Shown: positions 14,101 through 26,876, counted from the stretch's first letter. The stretch: 64,000 bases of DNA from Drosophila miranda (GCF_003369915.1 NC_046677.1:31514913-31578912); one strand, 5' to 3'. A program made the numbers and translations. The notes: generated by a model from the sequence alone, not told the origin.

Positions 14101-17100
14101 CTCCTTGGGGGTCTTTGGAGTGGGTGGCTTCTTGGTGATCATTCGCCAGGCGGCCTCCGCCTTGGAAGTGGCACCAGCATCCGAGGAAGGTGCTGCCGCT
14201 CCTCCCTCGTTGCCTGCCCCACCGTGACCCACAAGATCGTTGAGGTTGAAGCCACCGCTGGCGGACACACCCTCGCCTCCTGCGCCCGCCATCTCGGCCA
14301 GCTCTTCCTTGCTGTTCTCGGACTTTTCAAAGTGCGAGCGCTTCACGATCTTCACGCCCACGCCCTCCAGGCCGCACTCGAACATGATGTAGCCAATGCT
14401 CTCGATGCCCGTGCTCTCGGGCATCTTCAGGCACTCGAAGAGCACCTTGCTCTTGTGCTCCGGAATGGCAGTGACGATGATGGGTGAGTCCTGGGCACAC
14501 GACTGGCCCTCCGTCTTCAGGCGTCGCAGCTGTGCATGCGCTCGTCCAATATCCAGGGTAATGACGAGCTCCTCCAACTGCTTCTCCGATGTCTCTATGA
14601 GAATGGGCTCCCCCTGGACATTGTCGGGTCGGGTCTGGGAGGAAAGGTGCGCCAGTAGGGCACGCGTTCCCTTCATAATCCCGCCCTTCTTATGGCTATT
14701 GCCCGACTGCACCGTCTGCTGGATGTACACGTTGTGCATGGAGGCACGCGTCGTCTTGCCCAAATGGAACTTGGTGGAGATCCCCTCCATGTAGAAAGTC
14801 AGCAGCGAGACGCAGCTGAGATCCTGTCAAGCAAATGGAAAGAGTTTGTGTGTAATTGTGTTTTCGATTCGAGAGCGCGAACTCTTACCTGGACATTGTC
14901 CAGAGCTGCCAAGGATATCACCTCCTCCACAATGGAGGATTGCAACATCGTGATGCTGACTTTTGGCAGCACAATCAGCCCCTGCGTTTTGGTCGAAATG
15001 CTCTCCTCGTAGACATCGCTGAGGAACGAGTCCCCGGGCCCCTGCAGATGGCGCTCAGTGGTGGATCGCTTCGAGTTGGAGTGCACCTGCGACCAGTAGC
15101 TCAGGCTCTGGTCTCTCTTCAGTATATTGTCGTTGTTCACCTTGGCAATGCACGACGTGTGAATGAAGTTGACGACTGAGAGGAGGTGCATCGACTGTAT
15201 GGTGGGTATGGCAGCCTCTACCATCCTGAAAATAATGTTTCCTTCGTTAATCGTAATCGTATGGGCGAGTAAATCTACATAAATCATAGCTAGTGGCACA
15301 GAGAATGCAACTTCATGCAGAGGATGGAAATGTGATTCTTTCGTCTGTTTCTAGGCTGTTTCTATGCAATAACATTGTCGCTTACTAGCTTTACAGAAAC
15401 TGTTTCAAACATATGTACGAGTATACACAAATTAACAAGTAGGCGTTGCAATTCTCAGTAATATACATAAATAAATTTAGCTTTCATAAAAAGAAAATGC
15501 TTCTGATGCGGATATGTTTACTATTTTTGATATTTCCCTTCTTACTACACGCGTATCCCATGGTGAGTATCCTCCCATCTTTGGAGAGATTCCCCCACAA
15601 ACTCAGTCCCTTGGACACCACAGGCGCAACATGCCGACCCGCAAAACTATCCTGATCTTACAGATGGCCTAACCGATGGCGAAGTTCAGGCTGCTCTGGA
15701 AGATCTGTCGCTAGAAGACCTGACCTCGCTGGACCATCTCTTGGATGAGCACAGCCATCACGATGAAGATCCCAATTCGGACTCGGACTCGGACGGTGAG
15801 TGTTTGCAAATGAGATTACGATTTTATCACCAGTTGGAGGGCTTTCTAAGCAAGCAAGTCAAGGAAACCAGTTCAGGGAAGCTAAGGGCACGGATGAGCA
15901 GGTCTTTGAGGATCTGCTTGCATCGGAGGATCACCTCGATGATGGCTGCAAGGACGAGGATGAGGAGAAAAAGCCCAACAATCTCTGCACCAAGCGACCG
16001 CCTGTACCAAAATTCACACGCTCCACCACGAAAACGGCTGCGACCACCTGCGAGCCCCCAGATACAACATCAGGGCTCCCCTACAAGAAAACTTCCAGCA
16101 AGAAAACGCCAGACTACGACAATATGGGGGCCCCCTTCGGCATGTCCAAGTGCCAGAAGACGAAGCAAATGAAGTACAAGCCCAAGCCAACGGTCAAGAG
16201 CGAGGAAGAATGCGAAGCAGACGACTTTGAGTGCCTGAGGAGATTCCGCGAAATAGATTCCGCCAAATTGTTCAAACAGTCACCACTGGACTACGACGAG
16301 GGAAACTCTGATGACTCCTCGGTTTACGTTCCAGCCAATGAGCTGTCCAGAATCGGGCAACTGGACGAGGAGACTCTCATTCACTCTCTGGATCGAGAAC
16401 CAATGGAAGATCGGGTCAAGCAGAGCGGATGGAAACCACTTGCCGACGAGCAGGAGGAGAGGGCTACCTTGGAGCGTACAGAAACGTACGAGCGCCATCA
16501 TCTCTCTCGAATGGCACACCGAGAGCGAAAGTATGCCAAAGCCCAGGAGCAGAAGCCAAACCCATACGATCCCATGGATGAGAGGCCACAGCTCAGTGCT
16601 GCCGACAGGTTGGCAGCATAATCACTTCAATCACCGATAATCCATACACACACGTTTCCGCGTCCGTTGTTTCCGTTTCGTTGTTATCTTGCAGTTTCCT
16701 TGCCAGCAATGAGCGCGATCCGATGCGCTACCTCGCCCAGATGGAGAACGGGAACATCGATAGCCGGAACGATCATCGGGAGGATCGCAGCCAGAACGAG
16801 AATCTAACCCTAGAAAAGCTTACAGAGGAACAGGAACAGGATCCCAATGAATATCTCGATTTCAGGCGAATGAAGCGAGAGAACAAGCAAACGGACGATG
16901 CCCCTGACGTGAGTTTTAAATCTGTACATACACCATACATTGGGATTGATTGCCTCTTCAGAACTCTAAGGAGACCTATTTGAAACAGCTAATGGACAGC
17001 TTCCCACGCGATCAGGACGGTCAGAGCAATGACGACTTGGAGGCCCTGCAGGAATCGGTTTCGGCTCATTTGCGCGTTAAGCGACGTTGAGTTTTTTTTT

Positions 17101-20100
17101 GTTTTAAACTTGAAGCGCAATTGTTGTTATCACGATAATTATAATTGTAGTTGTATTTTTTACCCCATAAATTGATAAAGAATAAAGTTTGTTTATTTGT
17201 CTACTCGTGAATCGTTTTTCTGTATGACTTCTTTTCTTTCTTTCTTTATGTACCCCTCTGTACAACATATACGAACCTTTGCAATCCCTCCAGCAGAAGC
17301 GGCGTGAGGAAGATATTTAGTTGTCCCTTCAGCCTCGCCACCACAGATGTGCAGGCAGCTCCACCTTCCGACTGAAGACTCATGAACTCCCCGTCATCAA
17401 AGCCATTCGTGGTCTTGTCCGCTTCCTCTTCCTTCAGCAGAACACTGGGATCCCAGGGATGGGATTTGGGTCCGCCCATGAATGTGGCCGAACTGTTGCT
17501 CCCCGTGGCGTTCTCGTACCGGGGCACCACCTTGATCTCACGCCAGCACGAATACAGATCAAAATGGGGCAACATTTTGCTGCCAATGTAGGTTAGACCT
17601 CCATCTTCGTTCTCGCTGAAGAGCGGCGTGGAGAAGACGTCCGGCCCCAGGGGAAAGGAGCAGGCGTTCCAATTGAAGCACTTGACTTGTGACAAATGAT
17701 TTTGATAGCTGGCCATCAGCAGCGGGGAGTCAATGATGGGTCGGTTGACCTGCTGATGAAGATTCACCAGAGCCACATCCTCCTGCGACGACATGGCGGA
17801 GATGAAGGAGTTGGACGACAGCGATGGAGTGCCCGACGAGGAGCCTCGAGAGTCCGCCTGTGTGGAACAGTGGAGAAGAGCGCGTAAAGATTACTAAGGG
17901 AGTTCGCTTCGTGGCTAATCTACAACTAAATAGCCAGAAGTCAGACAGCGGCGCAAGCAGAATTGTGGAAAGAAAAGTTCGTGTAAGGTTGCGAGAAACT
18001 TAACTTAGGACTAGATAGGATCAGGACTAGATTAGAGAACCAATTGAAGCATGCACTAAGAATCTCTGACAAACAGCATGCAAGTGTCCATCTCCTGAAT
18101 CGTAAATTTAGAAAATCTTTTACCAAATCAATAAACATCTTCAGATACATCGAGATTTTGTGGCTCTACTTTCTAAGAGGTTTTTGTTTTTTTTTTTTTT
18201 TTTTTTTGTTCGGTTGGAAACTAAGAACTACTCACATCATGAATAAAATGTCGGTACTCAGGTCGTGATGAGATATTTGTTATTTGTTTTCTTATTGGTG
18301 TGGCAAGACCGTGAATGCGTCTCGCGTCTTCGTTCTGGATGAGTTTTGTATTTGTTTTTGTTTTCGGTTTCGGTTTTAATTTGATTTGTTTGGTTTGTTA
18401 ATTAGTTTGATTTAAGATGAAGATCGAGGAGTTTTAAGGAGAGGAATAGAATTTAGGTGGGGTTACAGATTTATGGAGCGGTTTCTCAATGTTCGCTTAA
18501 CAGAATACATACGTACGTACATTGAATGTCAACCGAACATTGAGAAAACGTCACTTAAGAGTTATATACCACCCCTGTTCCACTAGAAGAGGACACATTC
18601 GATGAATGACTTTGATTCGCTGAAAAAATTTCCTCTAAGTGACACGATACATTCGACACCCGAACAATTAAATCTTTCTGATCAGAAACTAGAATAATAT
18701 CGTTCAAAGTAGTTCATTCGAGATCTTCTGGTACTTTAACGAATAAATTCTTAAAATTTATCGATTTATCGATCGGTAAGAAATAGTATCTGCTCCATCA
18801 CGAATTTTTAGATGAATATTGATCGAAATATTGAAACTTTTTATAGAAAAAGTAAAACTTTTGTTTGAAATATAGTACTAATTTGAACCAAAATCATCTA
18901 CGAATGCCCAGTGTTCTGCTAATGGAACTGTGGTATTATATATATTTATAATAATACTAATAGATATTTAAATAGTTAAGAAGCTTAAAGAAGCTCAAAG
19001 CATGCACTGGACACAGTTTTTCAGAATCTCTTATGCCACTTTCTTTTGCCGAGTGAGATTTTTGGAGAGATGGTGACAGAGACTGTGAGATAGATATAGA
19101 CTTGGCTTCAAAAGCAGCAAAGCGAAACGCGTTTCGTGTATAAGTATACATATACATAAAGTTAATGAATAAATCTCCCTAACATAGGTATATAAAGCGC
19201 ATAAACGCTCTTTAGTTTTACCAGTTCTGTGGTGCTTTGCGGCCGCTTGGGAAGTGTCTTGTTGCCCTCGGGGGCATGGATCTCCAGATCGCTGCGATAT
19301 GTGGGTAGAGTGTGGCTGCCATTCTCGTTTTGAGCACCAATGCTGCGCAAAAAGAGAGGGAAAGGGATTACATTCACGTTTCAGAAAGGAGTAATCCTCG
19401 TAATAATCAACCTCAAATCGGAAGAGAAACGCTTTCTGCCAGAGAGCACCACTGATCCGCTGTTGGCACTGTTCCGCTGCTTCATGGATCCACGCTGCGA
19501 CATCACATTCGATATGTCCTCTTCGGCGGAGAAGAACATCTCCGAGGGATTCTCCGATGTCAAAGAGATGGTGCGCTGTACCTCTCGAGGCAGCTGCTCG
19601 CCCAGAGCCTGACAATGAAGAGCAATGTCCGCAATCTCAAACTCCAAGGGATGCGAATGCGGTGCCGAGTGCGACATCTCATCGGGCATCTGCAGGGGAA
19701 CCAAACCGTTTTTTTAGTTTACACATGTATCTGTTTCTGAAGGATTAGCCTACCTCATGCTCATCATCCAACGCCTCGCCCGTCAGTCGCGAGTCCGAGA
19801 TGCTTGTCTTGGGCGGCGACACTCGCAATCTATTCGAATCGGAGCCGCGTCGTTTAGTATTTACACCTGCATCGCCTGCAGCTGCTTCATGCTGCTGCAG
19901 CTGCTGTAGCTTCTTGGAAGGGCTATCCAGCAGGCGAGCATAGGGCACTTCCACGGAGGTCTGACGCGTGCAAGGATACCGCTTGCTCCGCCTCTCGAGG
20001 GTGTTGGGGGAGCCAATGCTCTCCCGTGACTTGTGGCGGCTGCTGAGCTCTGGTTTCTCCACAGCGGCACTGGCACAGCCTCCGATCTTGAACTTTGTGC

Positions 20101-23100
20101 CGTCTGGCAGGGAGCAGTGCTCCGCTTTCTTGAGGCTTCCGCCATTCCGCAAATCCCCCCCGGCGGGCCTATACAGTCGACCCTTGCCGTTGAAATCGGC
20201 CGCGTCGTACAGTGAGACACAGTGCAGGCTATAGGGTGGCGTGTGGAACACCAGTTGTCCTTGGTGGAGTATGCTCTCGCCGAAACCAAAGTCCTTGTTG
20301 TTATTGATGATGCTGTTGGGAGGAGGAAATCATTCTCTGGCTCAGACTTTCGATCTTCAATGGACACTCACAAGTAACGCGCTATGTTGTAATTATCATG
20401 GACATCCTGTGCCGTGGGCTTGAAAAACTTCTGGCCATTCCGATTGCTGCCAAAGAAGACGCAGCCTCCGATGCAGCCACAGCGTGAGATCTCTGTGCTG
20501 GAGGACAAGGCACTGCCATTGTTGGACCACAAGAACCACAGACGCTTGAACTTGGCGTCGTGTTCGCGCAGGAAGCTGCAAGGGAAAGAAAGCATTGAAA
20601 ATATGGACATTTCGTGTACATTTTCCACTCACTTGTGCTGCACCAAATGCAGCTCATGGTCGGGTATGGGCAGTGCCGAGGCTCCCTCTAGCAGTATGGG
20701 TCCCAGGGAGGTGCATCCCACTTCCACCCAATTCTCCGAGAGATCTGCCGTCTCCGGGGTCCGCTTGGCCTGTGGCTCCGAGAAGCTATCGCGCAGGCGG
20801 CGCGTGGCCTCATCCCGTGAATCCCGTCGCGACTGAGAGAACGAGTTGGAGCTCCTTTTCCCGGCTTTAGTGTGCGGCGGAGCATGATCCTGCGACTTTA
20901 GAGAGTCCTGGTCGGCACGACGCAACTTGCCCGACCGATTGCTGCCCGTGGTGTTGGTGTTGTACGATGGCGTGGTGGCATGCAGCATGAACAAACGCAG
21001 CAGAATGGAGGGCAGCAGACCGGAGATCCCCGACTTGACCCTCTGGCCATGCAGGTTGCAGTTGGCCAGGCGAATGGGCGATATCCAGGCATGCAATGCT
21101 GTGCCGCTCTCTATCAGATATACATCCACGGCATCCACCGACACCCGCGTCATCTTGTACTTGATGTCCTCCGAGGAGGGACACTTGTACTTCTTCTCCT
21201 CCTTGGTTTGGGGACACAGATTGCTAGGCACTCCGTGATGGCAATTCCGCACCGTTTTCGGCGACTTGAGGCAGTTCTCGGGGTCGATAGCGAGCAGAAT
21301 GAGCGTCTCCAGCCCCGTCACAACGTTCACGAGCTGCGGCAGCGTTAGTTTCCCCGTCAGCTTGCCCAACTGCACTTCCACCAGCCAGGAATATTCGAGT
21401 GTGTCCTCGTCCAGGGCGCAACCCTCGTTGCTAAACATCGCATGACCACGCACCTGAACGGCCGAGAGCAGCAGGTGTCCCTGGTTGATGTGCTGCTCCC
21501 GCTGCGGCCGCTGGATGCTGTCGGAGGCCAGCAGATAGGAGGGGCTTACGAGCACCTGGAGCGTTGTCTCGTGGTAACGTTTGTTCATCTCGAAGCCGAA
21601 ACGCTCGATCAGCACTACCGGACAGGGGGGATCATCCTCATTGCAGTTCTTCATCACATGGGCCTGAATGTCGTGCACAATCACGGAGACCATCACCTCC
21701 AGCGGTCGGTAGAGACGCGGGTCGAAGGGTTTGCGCTTCTCCTCGGGCACTTGCACCTCTGAGATGGACTTGTTGGCCAGCTCCTTCTCCTTGGCCAGCA
21801 ACTGGTCCTTGGGATTGAGTGCTGGGGGCTCCTTGAGATTCACATTCGACTGCTCCATGTCCGTGAAGCTTTGATCCTCGCCGAAAATGTTCTCCTTTAG
21901 GCTGATAAAGTTGCGCAGCACATTCCCGTAGGCCATCAGCACAGAGCTGCCGATCTCCAGCTCCACGGTTACATGATCCGCTGCCAGGGTCCCCGGATCG
22001 AATTTGCTAAACTGCTCCGGAGGCTGTTGCCAGCTGCTGACTGGCGACTTTCGCACCTTTGGTATGCGCATGGGACTGAGGAGTATCTCCTCCTTCTCGG
22101 GCGTCGTGATGTCCGCCTGTGGATCGGGTCCCAGCGGGGGCACCGGATGGTAAACGTACTGGATAGACAGCGCCAGGATGGGCACGGCCCAGCAGTCGAT
22201 CCATCCAGCCGAGCGCTGGCAGATCTTGCGCCACTTTTTCGTGTAGAGCTCCGGCCGGCGGCAGAGCTTGCCCTCGCGGGTCAACAGTCTTGCATTCTCG
22301 TCTATGGCTAAAACTATGGGACGCACCGAGGAGACCTCGGGCACGTACAGGCTCAGGTCGAGGCCCTCGCCGTGGATCCAGAACTTCAGCGTCACCGTCT
22401 TGGGCAGGAAATCGTCAAAGGGCAGAGCGAAGCTCATCTCGAACACATCGCCGCAGAAGGCCAGATGGTTGTTCTCCTGATTGGCGCTGCTGCAGTCGAT
22501 CCAGTTGTACTCGTTGCACAGCATCAGGATCTCGAACTCGTGCAGACGGATATTAAAATTGCACGTGTACGGCACAAAGCTGAGGATATCAGGCCGCGCC
22601 TTGTTCGCCCAGTCTTCGATGAGGTCCTGGAAGAAGCACTTGTGCTTGTACACAATAAAAGCGCTCGTCTTGCAGCCGGCCAGGGACACGCTCCAATCTT
22701 GCGGTGCATTCCATTTGGTGGGATAATGGATGCGCACCTTGTACTCCAAAGACTCGAACTCCGCGAGACTCCGATACTGCAGCGAGGTGGTGGCCTCCAC
22801 ATGGAAGAGCTGTCCCTGGATCTTGGATGTATATCCGTCGGGTAGCGTAATCCAGGGGATGGTCACCTCCACGTAGGAGGCCGGACCCACAGTGATGTGC
22901 ATGGCATTCGTCTCCTTTTCCTTCGAGAAGAGTATGTCGATGGTGGCCTCGTTGAGGACACACAGCGTCACATCGAACGACTGATAGCTGCGCAGCTCGC
23001 CCGGTTGCGGTGTGGGTGTGACCTCCCCCTCCTTCCAATCGGAGGGATAGAAGTACTTGTACAGATGATCCCGCTGTCGGTCGGCCCAGGGGCCGTAGCT

Positions 23101-26100
23101 GAAGTCTGTGCCCTTGAGGCAGTGGGCATTGATGCCCCAAACAGGCGGCGACGGCTCCACCACATCGCCATTGGGCAGCACAATCTGCACGGGTTGTTCA
23201 GGCACCACGCCCGGCTCATCCATGTAGAAATAGAGATCCATTTGGTTGGACATCATCACCACAAAGCCCTCGCCCATGTACCGCGGCGGCTCGTCAATCA
23301 GTCCCGTGTACTTGGGACTCGGACAGAAGAGCACCTTGGCATTCTCCACCTTGGCCTTTACGAAATGCATGAAATGATCGAGACGACACACAGCCGGCTT
23401 GGTGCTGTACGTGCAGTGGGCCTCCTCCACGGATATGGACAGTGTGGTGGGCGTCAGGCGATTGCCAAACACAAAGCGACCCGAACAGATGTCGATCTTG
23501 ATGACTGGTATGAGGTCCCGCCACGTGGTGGCCTGCATGGCCTCCGAGTTCTTAACGCTGTTCACCCGCTGGCTCTGCCGTGCATTCTCCAGATTCATGT
23601 TGTGCTCCTTCAGTTTATTCCGCTCCTCGTTGCTCAGCAAATCCGTGGGTATCAGCAGCGACGGCTCCAGCCCAAAGGTCTTCTCCAGCTTATCGTACAG
23701 ATCCGATCGATTGTAGATGTGCAGTTCGTAGCCATTCAACTGAACGGACAAACGGGTATCCGAATGCGAGAGATCTAATTGGGGAAAAGCAGAATGAAAC
23801 AGATCTGTATTCGAGGTTAACTTCTCTCTTACCCTCGGACACGTCCTTGGGCACATAGGAACGCCACCAGCGGAATATGAAGTATCCATCCTGCGCCCGC
23901 ACCGTGTAGTCGTAGGTGATGTACACAAAGTCCCGGAACATGATCTTCCCCGCCAGCGGATTCAGCGACACTGATCCGATCTTGAAGTATGCCCCCTTGA
24001 TGAACCACCGATTGGCTATCTTCGTGATGAGCATCCCGATCACCCGATGGTTGTAGAACGTGATGTACGTCACCCAGGTGATGGTCGTCAGCAGCGAACA
24101 CAGCAGCCATATCTAAAGTTAAGGATCCAAAGAACAGAAGCTTAATTAAAGCAGGGTAAGAGGTTGATATTCGCTGAATTGTTTCATGCTGTTTCAACCT
24201 ATAACTGGTTATGGTTATATAAAATTAAATCGTTACTATTATAAGAAAACTAATAGACAAATACGAAATTTGTTGTGCTTGTTCGAAAGTGATACTTAAA
24301 TTTTTACTTAACAGAAATTCGTTCAAATACATTTATGTCTTCGAGGGCTACAATCAATTATCAATTATCAGGTTCGGGGGAGCAAGGGGAGAAGACATTG
24401 CCATACTCTTGAAAGCTTTGGGCCATTCAAAATGTAAAAACTAAACCAACAGATCGGCCAGACATTTCAGCTCAAGTTAACGCTCAGAGCAATACCATTT
24501 CCGTATAACATGTACGGGGGCATCGGTGTAAATGGTGCCCGTAAATTCATTCTCGTGGGAGTCATCGATGATGGTGCAGCCATTGGCGTTCTCGTAGTTC
24601 CAGTGCTGGCCCGCCAGTCCAAAGTTGTTCAAGTAGTAGAGTTCCGCGGCGGCTGGTGCGTGGTGTGCCCGTCCCGTGTACGGATTCACAAAGTCCACCC
24701 AGTAGTTGGCCTCGGCAAGGCGAGTGGATTCGCTGATTGCAAGGTCGAGGAAGGCCTTGATGGCGAGGTCCACGTCGCAGCTGAACTTCAGGCTAATGGC
24801 GGTGAAGTCCATGGAGTCCCTGAATCCCTGATATCCCTCGCAGTTGCGATAGAAGATGGACTTCAGGTAGGAGTTCAGCAGCTTGGGCATCTGCTGCACC
24901 GTCAACTCAAAGTCTCCGCACTGACGCCGCACGTTGTGGAACATCACTTCGTCGCTCTCCTGCAGGAACATCAGATCCAGGCTGTTGGGGTCGTGGTGGG
25001 CCGGCGCCACCATTTCCGGGAAAAAGAACATTTGGGGAGAATGAAGTGACGCAAAATTGCGGCGACATGGGCCCATTTTCTCCACCTCCGATAGCTCAAT
25101 CTCCCGCGGATCGTCCAGCACAAAGGTGGGCTCTGGTACGCTGCTCTTGCTGCTGGCCAAGCGGCAAACATTCGTCGAAGACTTGCTGCTGCACACAGCG
25201 CGAGCCAGCATCCCCTGGCAGTGCACAGCACAGCCCACGAGGGCCCTCAGTGGCATTATGACTAACGATGATTTCAGCAAACAAGGAAAAGCTTAACGAA
25301 GGAGACAACAAAACCAAAAATGTGGCCGTGTATTTCGATTAAACGCAGCGCGTAATTTACAAGGGGGACTTCGGCGTTCGTTCTATTGCTTGTGTCGTGT
25401 TTTTTGTTTTTTACGTTCGAAATATACGTTTTTGGTTTGCAAACAAGATACTATTGCTAAGAAATAATTTTGACGAATCGGACGTGTTGAGTTTTAGAAC
25501 TGAGATTTTTCCAACTTTTTTGAGCCCTTTGACAGTGTTTAGGCTGGAGCTGGAAAGGCAGATGTGATTTGCAATTTTACATTTAATTTGTTTATAGGAA
25601 GCATTTCATATGTGAAGGGAGTATAAAAATCTATATAATGTATGCATTTACTTTTTCTCTCCATAAAAACTCGTCTTTAATGGGATATCTCACCAGGCAC
25701 TGTCTCCTTGTAGAGATAGAAACTCCTGTAGATTCTGTGAATTGGATCAGGAAATATCGGAACCCAACTTATGTGAGTGCTCCTGCTCTATGTATAGAAG
25801 GAAATCTCAACATTTGGGGCGGAAAAACCAAGTTCTTTGAGAGGATTTGGCATAAAGGGATCTTCGAATGCCGTTTGTTAATGCCAAATTTGTACAGTGA
25901 ACCAAACGAACGTCCACTAGTGGAACGGAACAAGAGCTTCAGAAAGATATATGGAAAAGTCAGGCACTAGTTTCCATAGGGACAGTCATTGACTATGTAT
26001 TTGGACATACCACTCCATTTATATTTTAGACAAATATAGACATTGGTATTGTGCTAATGTACAAAGGAAACTACATATTTTCTTGGTTTTATAGCTATAG

Positions 26101-26876
26101 AAAAAGATCATGAGAGGGCGTTAAGTGTAGGAATTAACAATAACTACATATGAACATGCTGAATGACTTATCAGCGAGCAACGACTGGGTTCTGGGTCTT
26201 CTGGGTTCTGTAGAGCCAGTGGGATAGTAGAAGCAGGGAGCAGCAGGGACTGTGTGTGTGTGTCAATGACCAAATCACAATGATTGATAAGCCCATTCGC
26301 CGGGGCACAAAGTGAGAGCTCCAACGGCAACAGGGACTGCGACAGCGGCGGGGAATGTGCCTCTGGAAGTGCGACTGTGACTCTGACGGGGAATGAGACT
26401 ATTAAAAGGCAGCAATCAGTCCATTAGCCGTGCAGATAAAGCCATTCGTCGGTTGATTCATGTACCCATAGCATCGTATATTAATCAGATTACATACATA
26501 TGTATATAAGAATATAGTATATATATTATACTCAGGTGTGTGTGTGTGTCTGCACTACAACCTAATTGAGATGTACATATACATATGTATATGATACCAC
26601 CTTGTCCTGTTCAGTATTGGAGCTATCATATGCTTCTACAGCCACAGCCCGCATGCTGGAATCATCATCCAAACAACTCTCAAATTCAGGCACACACGTC
26701 CATATACTTTATTATACATAATTCGTATTCTTTTTCGTTATTCATTATTCATTATGCCATACCATTCGTGCATCCAAATTCATGTCATTGAAGGCTACAT
26801 TGTGGGTGTTGTTCCAGGTGCCGACTTCCAGAAATCCCAGTGGGAAGACATCGTCACTTGTTTCCTCCACTTCCAT
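3188..26876 (-). CDS. tweek: Tweek, bridge-like lipid transfer protein (BLTP1/KIAA1109/Csf1 family), 22 coding exons
   Basis: Assembling GT-AG introns gives one uninterrupted frame of 15,429 nt (5,142 codons), close to the roughly 5,000 residues known for fly Tweek and human KIAA1109. Exons are itemised in three entries below. The N-terminus is a short acidic segment, one membrane span, and the conserved segment with YFIFRWWRSYVPK. The far C-terminus carries the family signature around CQTWHLEPTVRLLSW and HARTTIPKWLQRG. Known for the family: a rod-like lipid channel anchored in the ER membrane; fly tweek mutants have defects in synaptic vesicle recycling and plasma-membrane PI(4,5)P2. Two genes are nested in introns 1 and 8. 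No frameshift or internal stop was found, so the gene looks intact. The first exon is the least certain: 38 codons, with donor GTATGG. Confidence 0.93.
8248..15225 (-). other. tweek: tweek coding exons 9-18 (central part)
   Basis: Exons: E9 15225-14889, E10 14823-13615, E11 13558-13394, E12 13334-13133, E13 12008-11897, E14 11802-11687, E15 11629-10844, E16 10776-9918, E17 9856-9235, E18 9177-8248. All phases match only if E13 uses the acceptor CCATAG at 12009; other AG choices break the frame. Low-complexity acidic and Ser-rich linkers alternate with conserved beta-rich stretches, as expected of a repeating-beta-groove bridge protein. Intron 12 (12009-13132) is the largest here and holds only AT-rich and GAGA-rich DNA. 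The MMADHC-type and secreted nested genes are in introns 1 and 8, not in this block. Confidence 0.85.
15497..17090 (+). CDS. Unrecognised secreted acidic protein, nested in tweek intron 8
   Basis: Five exons give a clean 445-codon frame: 15497-15562, 15624-15795, 15855-16608, 16695-16908, 16962-17090. Introns are short (about 53-86 bp), as usual in flies. Residues 1-20 form a strong signal peptide (LLMRICLLFLIFPFLLHAYP). The mature part is very acidic and Ser/Asp-rich early (HSHHDEDPNSDSDSD), then Lys/Glu-rich, with few cysteines and no domain I recognise; it ends in LRVKRR. An ATG 51 nt upstream is in frame but would bury the signal peptide, so I chose 15497. The exon 3 acceptor could also be 15834 (a 38-bp intron, too short). 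AATAAA lies at about 17181. It is transcribed opposite to tweek. Function unknown; an extracellular or reproductive-tract protein is one guess. Confidence 0.75.
24477..25256 (-). CDS. MMADHC (cblD)-family protein, mitochondrial/cytosolic
   Basis: Single-exon frame of 259 residues inside tweek intron 1, on the same strand. The C-terminal half matches the human MMADHC pattern: ANYWVDFVNPYTGRAHHAP, then a Gly-Leu-rich segment, GCTIIDDSHENEFTG and TIYTDAP close to the end. The N-terminus (MPLRALVGCAVHCQGMLARA) is basic and amphipathic, like a mitochondrial targeting sequence. In mammals MMADHC partitions cobalamin between methionine synthase and methylmalonyl-CoA mutase; the domain has a nitroreductase-like fold. 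The family match is by eye and rests mainly on the last 90 residues. Start: the longer frame begins at a non-ATG codon, so the ATG at 25256 is used. Lying in an intron of tweek, it must have its own promoter in about 25257-25560. Confidence 0.78.
   Translation of the reverse strand: MPLRALVGCAVHCQGMLARAVCSSKSSTNVCRLASSKSSVPEPTFVLDDPREIELSEVEKMGPCRRNFASLHSPQMFFFPEMVAPAHHDPNSLDLMFLQESDEVMFHNVRRQCGDFELTVQQMPKLLNSYLKSIFYRNCEGYQGFRDSMDFTAISLKFSCDVDLAIKAFLDLAISESTRLAEANYWVDFVNPYTGRAHHAPAAAELYYLNNFGLAGQHWNYENANGCTIIDDSHENEFTGTIYTDAPVHVIRKWYCSER
25257..26762 (-). other. tweek intron 1, distal part; no further gene seen
   Basis: AT-rich intron sequence with dinucleotide runs (GT/CA near 26251 and 26536) and no frame with coding character. 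The part next to 25257 should hold the promoter of the nested MMADHC-family gene. I could not see a standard motif there apart from T-rich DNA. Confidence 0.5.

Larger units (their letters stand above)
17277..26876 (-). other. tweek: tweek coding exons 1-8 (N-terminal part)
   Basis: Exons on the minus strand, with lengths and phases that agree: E1 26876-26763, E2 24112-23833, E3 23774-20633, E4 20575-20372, E5 20312-19754, E6 19689-19412, E7 19342-19222, E8 17857-17277. E1 joins E2 in phase 0 and completes a hydrophobic helix (IWLLCSLLTTITWVTYITFY) right after the acidic N-terminus. E3 holds the most conserved family block, including YNRSDLY, GPWADRQRD, SFVPYTCNFNI and the cysteine-rich CGCIGGC just beyond it in E4. 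Intron 1 (24113-26762) contains the MMADHC-family gene. Intron 7 (17858-19221) is repeat-like and includes a T20 run near 18188. Confidence 0.85.

Noticed and set aside
22897-23778. 293-codon plus-strand frame
   Set aside because: Antisense to tweek exon 3, the most conserved part of that gene.
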